A stretch of DNA of 64,000 nucleotides from Arthrobacter pascens (GTDB lineage Bacteria > Actinomycetota > Actinomycetes > Actinomycetales > Micrococcaceae). Location of the stretch: positions 2,294,001 to 2,358,000 of the forward strand of contig NZ_JAUSXF010000001.1 of the NCBI RefSeq assembly GCF_030816475.1. The letters are read 5' to 3'. Position numbers and translations under genes: made by a program. Of this stretch, positions 34,773 to 44,223 are shown one piece after another; position 1 is the stretch's first letter, and the number at the start of each line of letters is the position of its first letter. The notes beneath the pieces are model-generated. The model made no database searches. It was not told where the DNA came from and saw only the letters and a program-made list of their open reading frames with translations.

Positions 34773-34890
34773 AATCGATACTTCCTTGCGTCACTGCAGC
34801 TTGTGAAAACGTTGATCATCATTTGTTACCGACCTGCCGCCAAAGGCCAGGATGAACGGACCCAATGGGCAAACGGATGGAGAGCGTTGG

Positions 34891-35682
34891 TCAGCCTTCG
34901 AAGGCTGCGCGGAAGGCGGCGAGGGCGGTGTCCCCTGCTTCCAGGCCCGGGCCGCCGGAGGCTCCCGCCTCGAGACCGACGACGCCGCTGTAGCCGGCAT
35001 CCCTCAAAGCAGAGGCAATGGCACTGTAATTGATCTCCCCCGTGCCGGGTTCGAACCGGCCCGGGACGTCGGCTACCTGGATCTCCCCGATGGAGGGCAG
35101 TGCGGCCCTGACGAGTTCGACTAGGTTTCCCTCACCGATCTGGGCGTGGTAGAGATCCAGCATCATCTTGACGTTGGGTTGGTCAACTGCCGCGACCAGC
35201 GCCAAGGTGTCCTTGGCCCGGGCGAGCGGTATGCCCGGGTGGTCCAGGATCGTATTCAGGTTCTCCAGCGCGAAGGTCACGCCGTGTCTCTCGCCGAGGA
35301 CGGCCAGGCGTTCAAGGGTGCGCAGGCCGGTCAGCCACATCTGGCCGGTGGCCCGGTTGATGGGACGGACAGCCCGGCCTCCGTCCCCGAGCTCTGCCGG
35401 GTGGATCACCATCCGCTCGACACCAAGTTCAAGCGCCGTTGGAATCAGCCGCTCCGCTGATGCCAGCACCTCGCTGGTGCTGTCGGGGTCGATGAGGCTG
35501 CCGCCGAAGTATCCGCTCATCGAGGAGAACCGGGCCCCTGTTGCGGCGAGGGAGCCGATGTCCCTTCCCCTGGTGTCCCAAAGCTCAACTTCGAAGCCTT
35601 GCTCGTGGATCCTCTCCACCCGTTCGATCAGGGGCATCTCGCCGTAGACCATCTCGGCGCAAACGGCCAGGCGGAAGCTCAT
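34891..35682 (-). CDS. hyi: Hydroxypyruvate isomerase-like sugar isomerase/epimerase
   Basis: 263-residue TIM-barrel protein of the AP-endonuclease-2/xylose isomerase-like fold, closest to hydroxypyruvate isomerase (Hyi). The metal ligands appear in FALENLN (Glu), MMLDLYHAQIGEGN (Asp and His) and VVGLEA (Glu); DVPGRFEPGTGEINY is the Hyi signature. Start ATG 35682 overlaps the stop of the Gfo/Idh/MocA gene as ATGA. It may isomerise an oxo-sugar or inositol derivative made by that dehydrogenase. Confidence 0.85.
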   Translation of the reverse strand: MSFRLAVCAEMVYGEMPLIERVERIHEQGFEVELWDTRGRDIGSLAATGARFSSMSGYFGGSLIDPDSTSEVLASAERLIPTALELGVERMVIHPAELGDGGRAVRPINRATGQMWLTGLRTLERLAVLGERHGVTFALENLNTILDHPGIPLARAKDTLALVAAVDQPNVKMMLDLYHAQIGEGNLVELVRAALPSIGEIQVADVPGRFEPGTGEINYSAIASALRDAGYSGVVGLEAGASGGPGLEAGDTALAAFRAAFEG

Positions 35683-36807
35683 GCCTGACCGCCGGCCAGG
35701 TGGAGTTCAGACTCAGCGGGACGTAGCTCGGCGATCGACGCAACCTCCACGGGCAGGCCTGTCTCTGCCGAGCGGACGGCGGCCAGAGCTATTGCCAGGG
35801 CGTTCCGGGCATCGGTGCCCCCCGGGCCCGGGGTTCCGGGAGCCTCGAGGCCGTCACGGCGGGCTCTCACGGCGTCGACGAAGTGGGCGAGCTCTGCGGT
35901 GTAGGCGTCGTGGAACAGGTCCACGTTCAGGCGGACTGTGGCTGCGCCGATGCCGGCGGAGGTGTACGTCGTGGCGCTGGAGGCCTGCGGCCCTCCCGCT
36001 GTGACCATGCCCGCGGACCCAAAAACTTCACCGCGCACGTCGTAGCCATAGAGGGCGTTGAAGTTCGCCTCGGCCACGGCAATCGCCCCGTTGCTGTACG
36101 TGATGGTCACGACGGCCGTATCGAGCAGCCCGCCCGCCTTCGCATCCGGGGCGACCAGGGCGTCAGCGACCGCATGCACACGTAGGGGAACGGAGCCGGG
36201 GTTGAGCCAGTTCAAGGTGTCGAAATCGTGGATAAGGGTTTCAAGGAATATCGTGCCCGGCGGAATCCGCTCCGGATTGGCGATGCCCGCCGTGCTGCCG
36301 GGATCGCGGGTCAGGGACCGCAGCAGCTGCGGGGTGCCCACGGCGCCGTCGTCGATGAGTTTGCGTGCGGCGGCGAAATCGGCCGCATAGCGCCGGTTGA
36401 AGCCAAACTGGACAATCACTCCGGAAGCCTCCGATGCGGTAAGGGCTTCATCAAGTTCTTCCACCGTGCGCCCGCCGGGCTTCTCGCAGAATGCATGCTT
36501 TCCGGCCTGCGCCGCGGCCGCGATCAGACCCGGAGTGGAAGCGTGCCGGTGCCGCAATCAGGACGGCATCGATGTCAGGATCGTTGATTACGTCCGCCGG
36601 ATCAGCACTGATCCTGGCGACGCCCAGGCGGCCGGCCAGGGCCTCAACGGCAGGAAAGGCCGGATCGGCGATTGCTTCGAGGCGGGCGTTGGGGATGCGG
36701 AAAGCGACGGACTCCGCGTGGAAATTTCCAATCCATCCCGCACCGATCAGACCGATCCGGACGGGGCGGTCTTCGGCGACCGGGTACTTGAGGTAACTCA
36801 CTGACAA
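35679..36807 (-). pseudogene. Gfo/Idh/MocA oxidoreductase (inositol dehydrogenase-like) with one frameshift
   Basis: Two overlapping minus-strand frames together make one NAD(P)-dependent Gfo/Idh/MocA protein of about 375 residues. The first (from ATG 36807) carries the Rossmann motif RIGLIGAGWIGNFHAES and DAVLIAAPARFH. The second resumes PGLIAAAAQAGKHAFCEKPG and runs to the end, with LETLIHDFDTLNWL. One extra T (A on the plus strand) at about 36534 explains the break: removing it joins ARFH to PGLIAAA. All else is intact, so the damage is recent or a sequencing error. It faces lacI across two operators and is coupled to hyi. Confidence 0.85.
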
Positions 36808-36824
36808 CTCCTGGAAATTGGGGA

Positions 36825-36838
36825 CTAGATCGTTCTAG
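36825..36838. promoter_or_regulatory. LacI-type operator, copy A
   Basis: CTAGATCGTTCTAG is a near-perfect palindrome with a CG centre, 17 bases upstream of the Gfo/Idh/MocA start. The same 13-base core recurs at 36872. Confidence 0.75.
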
Positions 36839-36871
36839 CTCGTCCATATTGCCATGTGATGCGCGGCATGT

Positions 36872-36884
36872 CTAGATCGTTCTA
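36872..36884. promoter_or_regulatory. LacI-type operator, copy B
   Basis: CTAGATCGTTCTA, identical to the core of copy A, lies 31 bases before the lacI start. The two copies are 47 bases apart in the divergent promoter region, so one repressor could control both directions, possibly by cooperative binding. Confidence 0.75.
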
Positions 36885-36914
36885 TAGACTGTTTCATGCG
36901 AGGAGGACATGGAT

Positions 36915-37952
36915 ATGACGGAACAGCAGCGTCGCCCGACCCTAATGGACGTGGCCGGTGCGGCCGGCGTCTCCCGGGCGCTGGTCTCAATCGTGATGCG
37001 CGGCGCGCCCGGGGCATCCGAATCCACCCGGCAAAAAGTCCTGGAAACGGCCCGCGAACTTGGCTACCGGCCGGACTCCCGGGCGAAGCTGCTGCGCAGC
37101 AGCCGAACCAAACTCCTGGGCCTGAGTTTCTCCAGCTCCCAGCCCTTCCATACGGAATTAGTCGACGCCGCCTACGCCGAAGCCTCGGCCAAGGGCTACG
37201 AAATAGCCCTGAGCGCCGTCGCCAATGGCCGGCCCGAGACGCGTGTCATCGAGGCGCTGCTGGATTTCGGCTCCGAAGCACTCATCCTGATCGCCCCTAC
37301 GCTCAGCAATCAGGACCTGTCGCGCTATGCCCGCGAGGTGCCCGTCGTCAGCCTCCTCCGTGACGACGTCGGGGATTCCCTCGACTCTATAAGCAGTGAC
37401 GACCACGCCGGCATCCGGTTGGCCGTTGACCACCTCGCCAGTCTCGGCCACCGCCGAATCGTCCACGTCGACGGCGGAACCGCCGTCTCCTCCGAGCAGC
37501 GCCGGGCAGCCTTCCGAACAGAAATGCTCCGTCACGGCCTGGAGCCCCTAACCCTCCCTGGCGGTCCACACGAAGAAGACGGCATGAGGGTCGGGCAACT
37601 CCTTCAAGCCAACATGCCCTCCGCAGTTGTGGCCTTCAATGACAGATGCGCCCTCGGCATCATAGAAAGCTTCCGGGCAGCTGGAATTGATATCCCTTCA
37701 GACGTATCCGTCCTCGGTTATGACGACAGCCAGTTCGCCCGGCTCAGCTATGTGCAACTGTCTTCAGTCAGCCAGGACGCACCGCTCCTTGCTGCCGCAG
37801 CCGTTGACCGGGCAGTAGACCGGATAGAAGGCAACCAGCAGCCAGCACGCATCGTCAGAACACCTCACCTAGTCCTCCGCAAAACAACGGCCAGCCCATC
37901 CGGCGTCCAAGCCACCACGAGACCCGCTGGAAAAGCAGAGCTGCCGAGTTAG
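36915..37952 (+). CDS. LacI-family repressor, divergent to the Gfo/hyi operon
   Basis: 345-residue LacI-type regulator. The HTH and hinge read LMDVAGAAGVSRALVSIVM and ARELGYRPDSRAKLL; the effector domain includes LGHRRIVHVDGG and SVLGYDDSQFARLSY. ATG 36915 is used because GGAGG lies eight bases upstream; an ATG six bases earlier is too close. Two identical operators stand between it and the divergent Gfo/hyi genes, so it very probably represses these and itself. The inducer may be inositol or a galactoside product. Confidence 0.9.
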   Translation: MTEQQRRPTLMDVAGAAGVSRALVSIVMRGAPGASESTRQKVLETARELGYRPDSRAKLLRSSRTKLLGLSFSSSQPFHTELVDAAYAEASAKGYEIALSAVANGRPETRVIEALLDFGSEALILIAPTLSNQDLSRYAREVPVVSLLRDDVGDSLDSISSDDHAGIRLAVDHLASLGHRRIVHVDGGTAVSSEQRRAAFRTEMLRHGLEPLTLPGGPHEEDGMRVGQLLQANMPSAVVAFNDRCALGIIESFRAAGIDIPSDVSVLGYDDSQFARLSYVQLSSVSQDAPLLAAAAVDRAVDRIEGNQQPARIVRTPHLVLRKTTASPSGVQATTRPAGKAELPS

Positions 37953-38038
37953 CAAGACGGGCTGAGCCGCGGCGCTGCAGCCGGGCAGGGAGCCTGACAC
38001 CCCAGGAGCCGCTGGACAACGGCGGGCCACCGGTATGA

Positions 38039-38142
38039 GGCCTCACCGGCATTGCCACGATCAACGGTCCCGTCCAGCGCCTCAGGTCAGACCGGTTGCT
38101 CGAAACGATCGACGAAATGCGCCAAACGCAGAAGAAATAGCC
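38039..38142 (+). pseudogene. Possible C-terminal fragment of a regulator
   Basis: A short frame reads LTGIATINGPVQRLRSDRL and then ETIDEMRQTQKK before a TAG. This resembles the end of IclR-family effector domains (ALSGPTHR... followed by a final helix). With the IclR-type N-terminal fragment at 39203 it may derive from a broken regulator. Upstream in frame there is a stop, and the rest of 37953-38177 holds no recognisable gene. Confidence 0.3.
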
Positions 38143-38177
38143 AGGGTCCTCCATTGACTGTGTCCTACCTTATTTTT

Positions 38178-38969
38178 CTAATTGACCGCAATGATTTCAT
38201 CACCGCATGCGACCGTCCCAGGCAGCGTGACCTTCGCGTACACGCCGAGACAAACTCCCATTCCGAGGACCGATTCTTGTAGACCTCTATGCTGCTTCAG
38301 CATTCTCAGCAGCGGCAAGTCACGGTTTCCTGTATCCGGGTTACGCGTTACCGCGGAGCAGCGTTTCACCGGTCCAGTCAAATAGACGCGGGCCGATCCA
38401 ATCTGAAATTCCTTGTTTAGCCAGGAATCTTCAGCATAGGCAGGGGCTCCCGAAAAATTGAGAAGCATTCGAAATCGTCGATCATCCAGATCTTCCAGCC
38501 CTGCATGGTCCTCCAGGGCCTTCAGCGTGCCGCCTCCGAGCAAGGTGACAGGTTCAAGATCGATACCACCACCTGGTGTACTGGCCTTTACCAGCCGAAG
38601 GTTTTGACCCCCAACATGAGAAAACCAATTGGCCCATGGCCCGATCACCATTCGAGCGGGAGCTTTGTGGTGGCCCCAGAAATCAGCGACGATGGTCTCG
38701 CCCAAACAGACCTCTTCTCGGGAAACAGATCCGTCCGGAGCAGTAATTGATAACTCATTGCCCGCCGCGTTATATTCGGGTACAAATCCGGAAAAAGCTC
38801 CAGTTTTAGAGACGGAAACCACGGATCCCTTGTCATCAATCAAGAAAAAGTCCCTATCTCCCTCGGCACCCCGGGATGTGAGATTTATCGAGGACGGATG
38901 ACTCAGCGCAAATCCCTTGATGGGCGTCACCGAGATGCGGCTGATACGAGGGATGCGCGTCTTCTCCAA
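38178..38969 (-). CDS. MOSC domain protein
   Basis: About 263 residues with an N-terminal MOSC beta-barrel (ISRISVTPIKGFALSHP) and a C-terminal MOSC domain carrying the conserved Cys block PVKRCSAVTRNPDTGNRD. MOSC proteins are related to the end domain of molybdenum cofactor sulfurase and to YiiM/mARC enzymes that bind Moco and reduce N-hydroxylated compounds. The start is uncertain: TTG 38969 fits the domain, but the frame stays open to 39227 with sequence not typical of the family. The region is more AT-rich and uses rarer codons than its neighbours, which suggests transfer. Confidence 0.75.
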   Translation of the reverse strand: MEKTRIPRISRISVTPIKGFALSHPSSINLTSRGAEGDRDFFLIDDKGSVVSVSKTGAFSGFVPEYNAAGNELSITAPDGSVSREEVCLGETIVADFWGHHKAPARMVIGPWANWFSHVGGQNLRLVKASTPGGGIDLEPVTLLGGGTLKALEDHAGLEDLDDRRFRMLLNFSGAPAYAEDSWLNKEFQIGSARVYLTGPVKRCSAVTRNPDTGNRDLPLLRMLKQHRGLQESVLGMGVCLGVYAKVTLPGTVACGDEIIAVN

Positions 38970-39202
38970 CTCCTGCTCAAACGTCTTCAGGGATCCATGC
39001 CTCCTCGGATTCTGTGCGATTAACGCGGCGGCATACTCTCCTGGGCGTGCTGTTGCCGAATCTGCGGAGGGCAGAGCCGCTAGAGCGAGTTTAGTATGCA
39101 CGAGAACCTTGTTCGGGAGGTGGATGGGCAAATTAGGCTGTGCCTCGTGCACATCCGGAGACCTGCATCGGAAGAGCCCTTTGAATGAGGTAGCGTTTCG
39201 GT

Positions 39203-39382
39203 GTGGAGAACAAACCCGGCAAGGCAAGTAACTCGGTTCATTCCGTTCATCGAGGAATCTCGATCCTCCAGGTCCTGGCAGGCCGGGGAGCCGTTGCCGT
39301 CACTGATTTCGCAGGGGACTGGGCATTCACAAACAAGACCGGATGGACGCCGGGCAGCCAGGTAAAGCTCGCCCGCTCCTGA
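39203..39382 (+). pseudogene. N-terminal fragment of an IclR-family regulator
   Basis: From GTG 39203 the frame reads VENKPGKASNSVHSVHRGIS and then ILQVLAGRGAVAVTDFAGDW before diverging (AFTNKTGW) and stopping. SVHRGISILQVLARRG...VTDIA is the normal start of an IclR winged helix. The recognition helix and the whole effector domain are lost. It runs opposite to the MOSC gene. Confidence 0.65.
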
Positions 39383-39383
39383 C

Positions 39384-39430
39384 GAACATTAGTGCAGGGG
39401 GCGGACCAACTTCAGGGTGGCCCGCCCCCT
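39384..39430. repeat. Repeated hairpin element, copy 1
   Basis: GAACATTAGTGCAG is followed by a GC-rich hairpin (AGGGGGCGG-ACCA ... TGG-CCCGCCCCCT). The same 14-base lead and hairpin recur at 58130-58177. The stem here has one A-C mismatch. It follows the IclR fragment and may be a transcription terminator or a dispersed intergenic repeat. Confidence 0.65.
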
Positions 39431-39600
39431 CTCATCCGGTCGGGTTACCCACAGCTCTTCCCATCCAATTCGGACCGGCCGGCTCAACTCATTTTCGAAG
39501 TGGATCGCCGTCGGGCTGGCTGCTTCGTGGCGCTCCTGGCATACTTTCGCCGCGAAGGCGCGACGCCACCACATGGCCGATCCTGCTGTTACGCCTGGTA

Positions 39601-40030
39601 CTAGTGCTGTTCAAGAGCCTTGATCAGCGTCTCGCGCTCTCCGGTCATCTCGGCGTCCACCAGCAACAGGTGCCGGTCGGTCTGGTTATCGGCTGTGCCC
39701 AGTCCGCGCCGCATGATCGGTACCATCATGACGTCGATTAGTGGCTTCAGGGTCTGCCAGGCCTCGCCCAGCTTCGCCTTGGTCTGTCCACTCATTAGCG
39801 TGCCATGGAACTCGCGGTCCAGCCTCATCTGCTCATCGACGTCTTCCGGCAGACGCAGTTCCCGCATGCGTTCTGCGATGGCCCACAGCAATTTCTCAAC
39901 CGTTTCGGGAAGTGGGAGCGCCGTGTGCTGGGCCGCCCGTCCCTCGAGTGCTGCGAAGACTCCTCCGATCTCAGCGATGTCGTAGTCGCTGAAGTACCGA
40001 ACCCGGTGGCCGGAGCCGGCGGAGGAATCT
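39601..40030 (-). pseudogene. FCD effector domain of a GntR-family regulator, HTH lost
   Basis: The minus strand reads SDYDIAEIGGVFAALEGRAA, PETVEKLLWAIAERMREL, DEQMRLDREFHGTLMSG and TDRHLLLVDAEMTGERETL to the stop. This is the all-helical FCD domain with its Asp and His metal-ligand pattern (DREFH). Upstream codons belong to unrelated sequence with no winged helix, so only the ligand-binding half remains. Confidence 0.7.
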
Positions 40031-40141
40031 ACCAGGTATTTCGCGGGCATTTGTTGAGGCTTGCACCCCCAGTTCGCGGGCACTTTATGTGAGTCTTGTC
40101 GGGCCCTTGCGCGTGCGCCCAGCTTGTGTGTCTCTGAGCGT

Positions 40142-40600
40142 ATGGACGAGCAGCTCCGGTGGCTCGACGGCCTCGCGCAAGCCGATCTGGTCCGAGCACA
40201 GAAGGCGAGCCCGGCGGAACTCAAGGCTGAGGCCCGCGAGCGGATCCGCCGCCGCCACCCCCAGCTCAACGCTCTATGAGGGAGGCTGTGCCTGGCGGCC
40301 CGCCGTCCGATGCACACGCGCACGACGCCGCCCTGCCGCGGCCAGCGCGCCGGTCGCGGATGTCCCGTTCCTCTTCTAGGACCTTGCCCTCGAGCTCGAG
40401 GGGCACGCCGTTCATGCTCATGGCCCTGGCGGCCCAGCTCGAGACCGCCAGGTCTTTGGCGCGAGCATCACCGACGCCTGCCCGAGCCGCGAGGGTCTTC
40501 GAGCCGTTCAGCGCGAGCCACGGGTTCGCCGAGAACGGCCCTCCGCGTTCGAGGCTGAGCCGTTCAGTGACCTCGTGAGCTGGACTTTCCCGCAGCGCAC
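40142..40600 (+). pseudogene. Amidase-signature remnants
   Basis: From ATG 40142 a 45-residue frame reads LRWLDGLAQADLVRAQKASP and AELKAEARERI...NAL before a stop, matching the first helix pair of amidase-signature enzymes (LAQ..LVRSGEVSPAELVEA..ERI). Further on, another frame carries FMLMALAAQLETARSLA, like the C-terminal LLALAAQLE...ARPWA of the same family. The central Ser-Ser-Lys catalytic region is absent. I am fairly sure of the first piece and less sure of the second. Confidence 0.5.
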
Positions 40601-40672
40601 AGGCCTTTAGCGGCCCCTTGACCGTTGTCACATCCGCACCCGCCACCCCACCCCGCCCTGTAGGAGAAACCA

Positions 40673-42151
40673 ATGATCGCCAGACGCCTGCGCCGAGCGG
40701 CACTGCTCACCATGCTGCCGGCCGCGCTCATGCTCAACATGTCCGGAGCCTCCGCCGCGACGCTCAAACCCCTAGCCGTTGCCAGCGGGGCCAGCCCGTT
40801 CGCGGCCTGCACGCTGGGCTCCGTCCCCGGCGCCGTGATCTACCCGAACGCCGAGGTCGAGCCGTGGGTCGCCGTCGATCCGGCCAACTCCAACAAGATC
40901 ATCGGCGTGTGGCAGCAGGACCGGTGGTCCGACGGCGGCGCGCGCGGCCTCGTGTCCGGTTACTCAACGAACGGGGGCACGACCTGGAATGAGGTAGCCC
41001 AGCCGTTCTCGGCGTGCGCTGCGGGCGGACCTTCCCGCTACGACCGAGCCTCGGACCCGTGGGTCTCGATAGGACCGGACGGCACGGCATACTCGGTATC
41101 CATCTCGTTCCAAGGCGTCGGCTACGACAATGCCGTTCTCGCCTCGACCTCGCACGACGGCGGAGCAACATGGACTGCCCCGAAGACCCTGATCGAAGAC
41201 CTCGGGTCTCCACAGTTCTTCAACGACAAGGAGTCCGTCACCGCTGACCCCTTGATCCGGGGCACGGCCTACGCAGTGTGGGACCGGCTCGTCTCACCGA
41301 CCGACAACCCACGGGCAACGGCCCACGCCGCCGCGTTCACGGGACCGACGCTCTTCTCCAAGACGACGGACTCGGGGGCCACGTGGAGCTCGCCGACGGT
41401 CATCGTGCCCACTGGCAACAAGCAGCAGACCATCGGCAACCAGATCGTCATCGGCCCGGACCGCACGCTCTACAACTTCTTCGACCTCATCCTGGGCACG
41501 GGCAAGAACGGTGTCGACAAGCTGCACGGGCTCAACGTGGCCTACACCAAGTCCACGGACGGGGGCTCCAGCTGGACGGGCCAACAGGTCATCGCGAAGC
41601 TCAACACCGTGGGCGTCACCGACCCCAACACGGGTGCGTCCGTTCGGACCGGAGACATCATCCCCGAGCCGGCGGTCGACCCCGCCACAGGACAGCTGTA
41701 CGTCGTGTGGCAGGATTCACGGTTCAACGGCGGGCACTACGAGGAGGTCGCGATTTCGACGTCGACTGACGGCGGTGCGACCTGGAGCGCGCCGGTGCGG
41801 GCCAACACGCCGAAGGGCGTCCCGGCCTTCACCCCGAGCATCCGCGTCGCCGGCGGGAAGGTCGGCGTCACGTACTACGACTTCCGGAACCTCACCGTCG
41901 GGAACACGAGCACCCTTCCAACGGACTACTGGTTCACCTCCTCCCCAGTGGGCACTCTTGCGCTCGGGGGCGAGACGCACGTGTACGGCCCATTCGACAT
42001 GATGACGGCGCCCGAGGCCGGCGGGTTCTTCGTGGGCGACTACGTCGGTCTGGCTTCCGTCGGCTCGTCGTTTGCGTCCCTGTCCATACGGGCCAACGAC
42101 GCGAACACGTCCAACCGGACCGACGCAGTGTTCACGGTCATTGCGCCGTAA
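40673..42151 (+). CDS. Secreted sialidase-like (BNR repeat) protein
   Basis: 492-residue exported protein. The signal peptide (MIARRLRRAALLTMLPAA...) ends at SGASA-A. The mature part has repeated Asp-box/BNR motifs of a beta-propeller: STNGGTTWNEV, SHDGGATWTAP, TDSGATWSSP, STDGGSSWTG and STDGGATWSAP. GFFVGDYVGLA occurs near the end. Asp-boxes mark sialidases and related exo-enzymes, but the Arg triad of sialidases is not evident, so an exo-glycosidase or adhesin role is open. AGGAGAAAC precedes the ATG. It is encoded alone. Confidence 0.85.
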   Translation: MIARRLRRAALLTMLPAALMLNMSGASAATLKPLAVASGASPFAACTLGSVPGAVIYPNAEVEPWVAVDPANSNKIIGVWQQDRWSDGGARGLVSGYSTNGGTTWNEVAQPFSACAAGGPSRYDRASDPWVSIGPDGTAYSVSISFQGVGYDNAVLASTSHDGGATWTAPKTLIEDLGSPQFFNDKESVTADPLIRGTAYAVWDRLVSPTDNPRATAHAAAFTGPTLFSKTTDSGATWSSPTVIVPTGNKQQTIGNQIVIGPDRTLYNFFDLILGTGKNGVDKLHGLNVAYTKSTDGGSSWTGQQVIAKLNTVGVTDPNTGASVRTGDIIPEPAVDPATGQLYVVWQDSRFNGGHYEEVAISTSTDGGATWSAPVRANTPKGVPAFTPSIRVAGGKVGVTYYDFRNLTVGNTSTLPTDYWFTSSPVGTLALGGETHVYGPFDMMTAPEAGGFFVGDYVGLASVGSSFASLSIRANDANTSNRTDAVFTVIAP

Positions 42152-42811
42152 GCGAGCCACCTGCACAAGGCAGGCTGATCGCCAAGGCTAAGGACTCGAG
42201 CCGCACGGTCATCATCCTGGATGTCCATGCCCAGCTCTCGCCCGGCGTCGAGCCAGTTGATCCCAGAGTCAGTCATGGGACCAAGATGGACCTCGACGGT
42301 GAAATCGGGGCGGATCTGACGTACCACATCCTCTTCGACCACAGCAGGGACGGTCCTTCACCACCTCCGACCACCTCCCGCTCCGCGCACCACCAGCACG
42401 GTGGCGCGCGGAGCGGGCCCCTCGGGGAAGAGATCATCCAAAGCCAAGGGCACCGCTTCTTTGCCGGTCCCCGCAGACCCCTTCTTCGCGGATCTGGACG
42501 CCTTCGCCCAAGGCAATCGGTTGACGGGCCGAGACTACGTCTCCGACAAGGACGTATTCAGCATCGCCCTGGCGATCCCGAACGGCTCCCTCGCCGAGCA
42601 TGGAAGATGGCGGTCTGAGCCAGGACTGTGGGGATGGCCAGCCAGCATGTGCTCGCCCAGGCGGGCCGGCCGGGGTACAACGCGTTCCGGCCCGAGCCGG
42701 AAGTATTTCAGAATGTCGGGCCAGCCAAGCGGGCGCGAACGATACCTCCTCCGGTACGTGGACAGCTTCCCTGCAATGGGCGCTACTCCGAGTCGAATGC
42801 TGCCAGACTGT
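42152..42811. other. Stretch without a recognisable gene
   Basis: Several frames are open because of high GC, but none gives a protein I recognise or a clear ribosome site. A minus-strand stretch near 42190-42340 (IRPDFTVEVHLGPMTDSG) looks protein-like but unassigned. Given the transposase fragment next to it, this is probably decayed DNA. Confidence 0.4.
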
Positions 42812-43000
42812 TTATGGAATCAACTCGGCCGGCACATCCCGCCAAGCGATCCCGCAGCGGTATCGGTAACTAATGCCCTCGACCACCCGCCGGTCCTCCC
42901 GGAAGGGGCGACCCCGGAGACCCATAGAAGACGGCAGCAACGGCTGAATGAGAGCCCACTGCCCATCAGTCAAAACATAGAAATACCAGACACCCATCAA
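42812..43000 (-). mobile_element. IS5-family transposase N-terminal fragment
   Basis: The minus strand reads VLTDGQWALIQPLLPSS, GRPFREDRRVVEGISYRYR and CGIAWRDVPAELIP then stop. This is the DUF4096 N-terminal domain of IS5-type transposases (LTDxQWxxIxPLLP ... GRP..D.R.VxxGI.YR...G..WRDLP). The DDE catalytic domain is absent and no terminal inverted repeats were found, so it is a dead fragment. Confidence 0.8.
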
Positions 43001-43039
43001 GCATTCCGGACAACAGCCTCAGGGCTTGGGAGACACACC

Positions 43040-43570
43040 CTAGCGGCGTTCGAAGATACCCGTCAGCCTCGCCCGGCCCAAGATGTGGGTGGAGAGCGCG
43101 GATTGCAGGGCGACCGGGGTGTCATCAGTGCGAAGGTCCAGCCGCTCAACATCCAAGGCGTGGACCACCAGCAAATACCGGTGCTGACCGTGCCCGGGAG
43201 GCGGGGCAGCTCCCACGAAACCGGCAAATCCGGCATCGTTGTTCAATTGCACTGCACCAGACGGTAACCGGGAGTTGTCCCGGGAACCTGCACCGGCCGG
43301 GAGGGAGGTGACGTCTGCCGGGATGTTCACCACAGCCCAATGCCAGTAGCCCGCGCCTGGGGCATCGGGGTCGAAGACGGTGACTGCGTAGCTCCTGGTT
43401 CCCTCGGGCGCGCCCGACCAGGTGAGCTGGGGCGATTCGTCCCGCCCGCCGGCTCCCAGGACGGCGCTGCGCTGGGCTTCCGGAAGAACCTGGCCATCCT
43501 CGAAGGATTCGCTGATGACTTCGAAGGATTCGATCCCGGATGTTGGTGCAAATGGATCATGAGTTTTCAT
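43040..43570 (-). CDS. YbhB/YbcL family PEBP-like protein
   Basis: 176-residue phosphatidylethanolamine-binding-like protein of the bacterial YbhB/YbcL (Raf kinase inhibitor-like) family. The conserved ligand-pocket blocks are DESPQLTWSGAPEGTRSYA, VFDPDAPGAGYWHWAVVNIP and GAAPPPGHGQHRYLLVVHALD. The family has no settled biochemical role in bacteria; the pocket binds anionic ligands. No signal peptide. It is encoded alone between remnants. Confidence 0.9.
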   Translation of the reverse strand: MKTHDPFAPTSGIESFEVISESFEDGQVLPEAQRSAVLGAGGRDESPQLTWSGAPEGTRSYAVTVFDPDAPGAGYWHWAVVNIPADVTSLPAGAGSRDNSRLPSGAVQLNNDAGFAGFVGAAPPPGHGQHRYLLVVHALDVERLDLRTDDTPVALQSALSTHILGRARLTGIFERR

Positions 43571-44223
43571 GGCTGCCTTTCAGTTGCTGTCAAGCTCCGC
43601 ACCCGTCAGTTCGACGGCAGGAGCGTCCTCTGCGGCGGTTTCAATGCAGTTGAGCTCGGCATGCGTGGGCGGATTAGCGCCAGCGTGAGACGGTCACGGC
43701 CGGAGCCCTGGCCGCGTGCGTGAGGAGCTGGCACGGCGGGCCACTCTATCTCGTCTGTCACTGGGACAGCCTATCCAAGGGGTGGAATTTTGGCTTGCGG
43801 GCACAGGATTCGGGCGATCGAGCCCATTTCGCATCAAGAAAGTCGACGACAACCCACAACTGGACTGAAGAACTCCGCGATCCTCATACGAGCACCAGGG
43901 GTTCATTCTGGGCTGGCTCGAGTTAACACATGGATTTCTCACTGCAGAAATCTACACCCCGCGACACACACTGCCTTGATCCAACTGTCCCGAGGGATCT
44001 GACGAACCATCGCTGCCTGTCATTATGATGCTTCATCGTCGCTGGGGCCTCCGCGCCTATAGGAGCATCGTCCTAGACAAAACAGGACCGGGCACGGCGC
44101 AGCTCTGCGACGTGGGAGCACGGGCCCAACAGCCGGCCGCGAAGCGGACGCCCGAATGGGTGCGAGCCCTGCGAAGCGCCAGCCTTGCTTATATAGCGAA
44201 CCGGTGTGAGGCGATCCCGGCAC
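43571..44223. other. Stretch without a recognisable gene
   Basis: About 650 bases in which no frame yields a recognisable protein. AT content is higher in 43780-44030. It probably holds the promoter of the PEBP gene and degraded DNA upstream of the ABC exporter remnants. Confidence 0.4.

Noticed and set aside
34801..34820. AACGTT-centred sequence upstream of GH36 as a LacI operator
   Set aside because: Only the 6-base core is symmetric; the arms do not match and there is no second copy.
35043..35066. tRNA T-loop-like GGGTTCGAACCGGCCC
   Set aside because: It is inside the hyi coding region (VPGRFEPGTG), and no other tRNA arms are near.
42401..43267. 288-residue plus-strand frame between the Asp-box protein and the PEBP gene
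   Set aside because: It runs antisense through the IS5 fragment and the PEBP gene and shows no recognisable domain.
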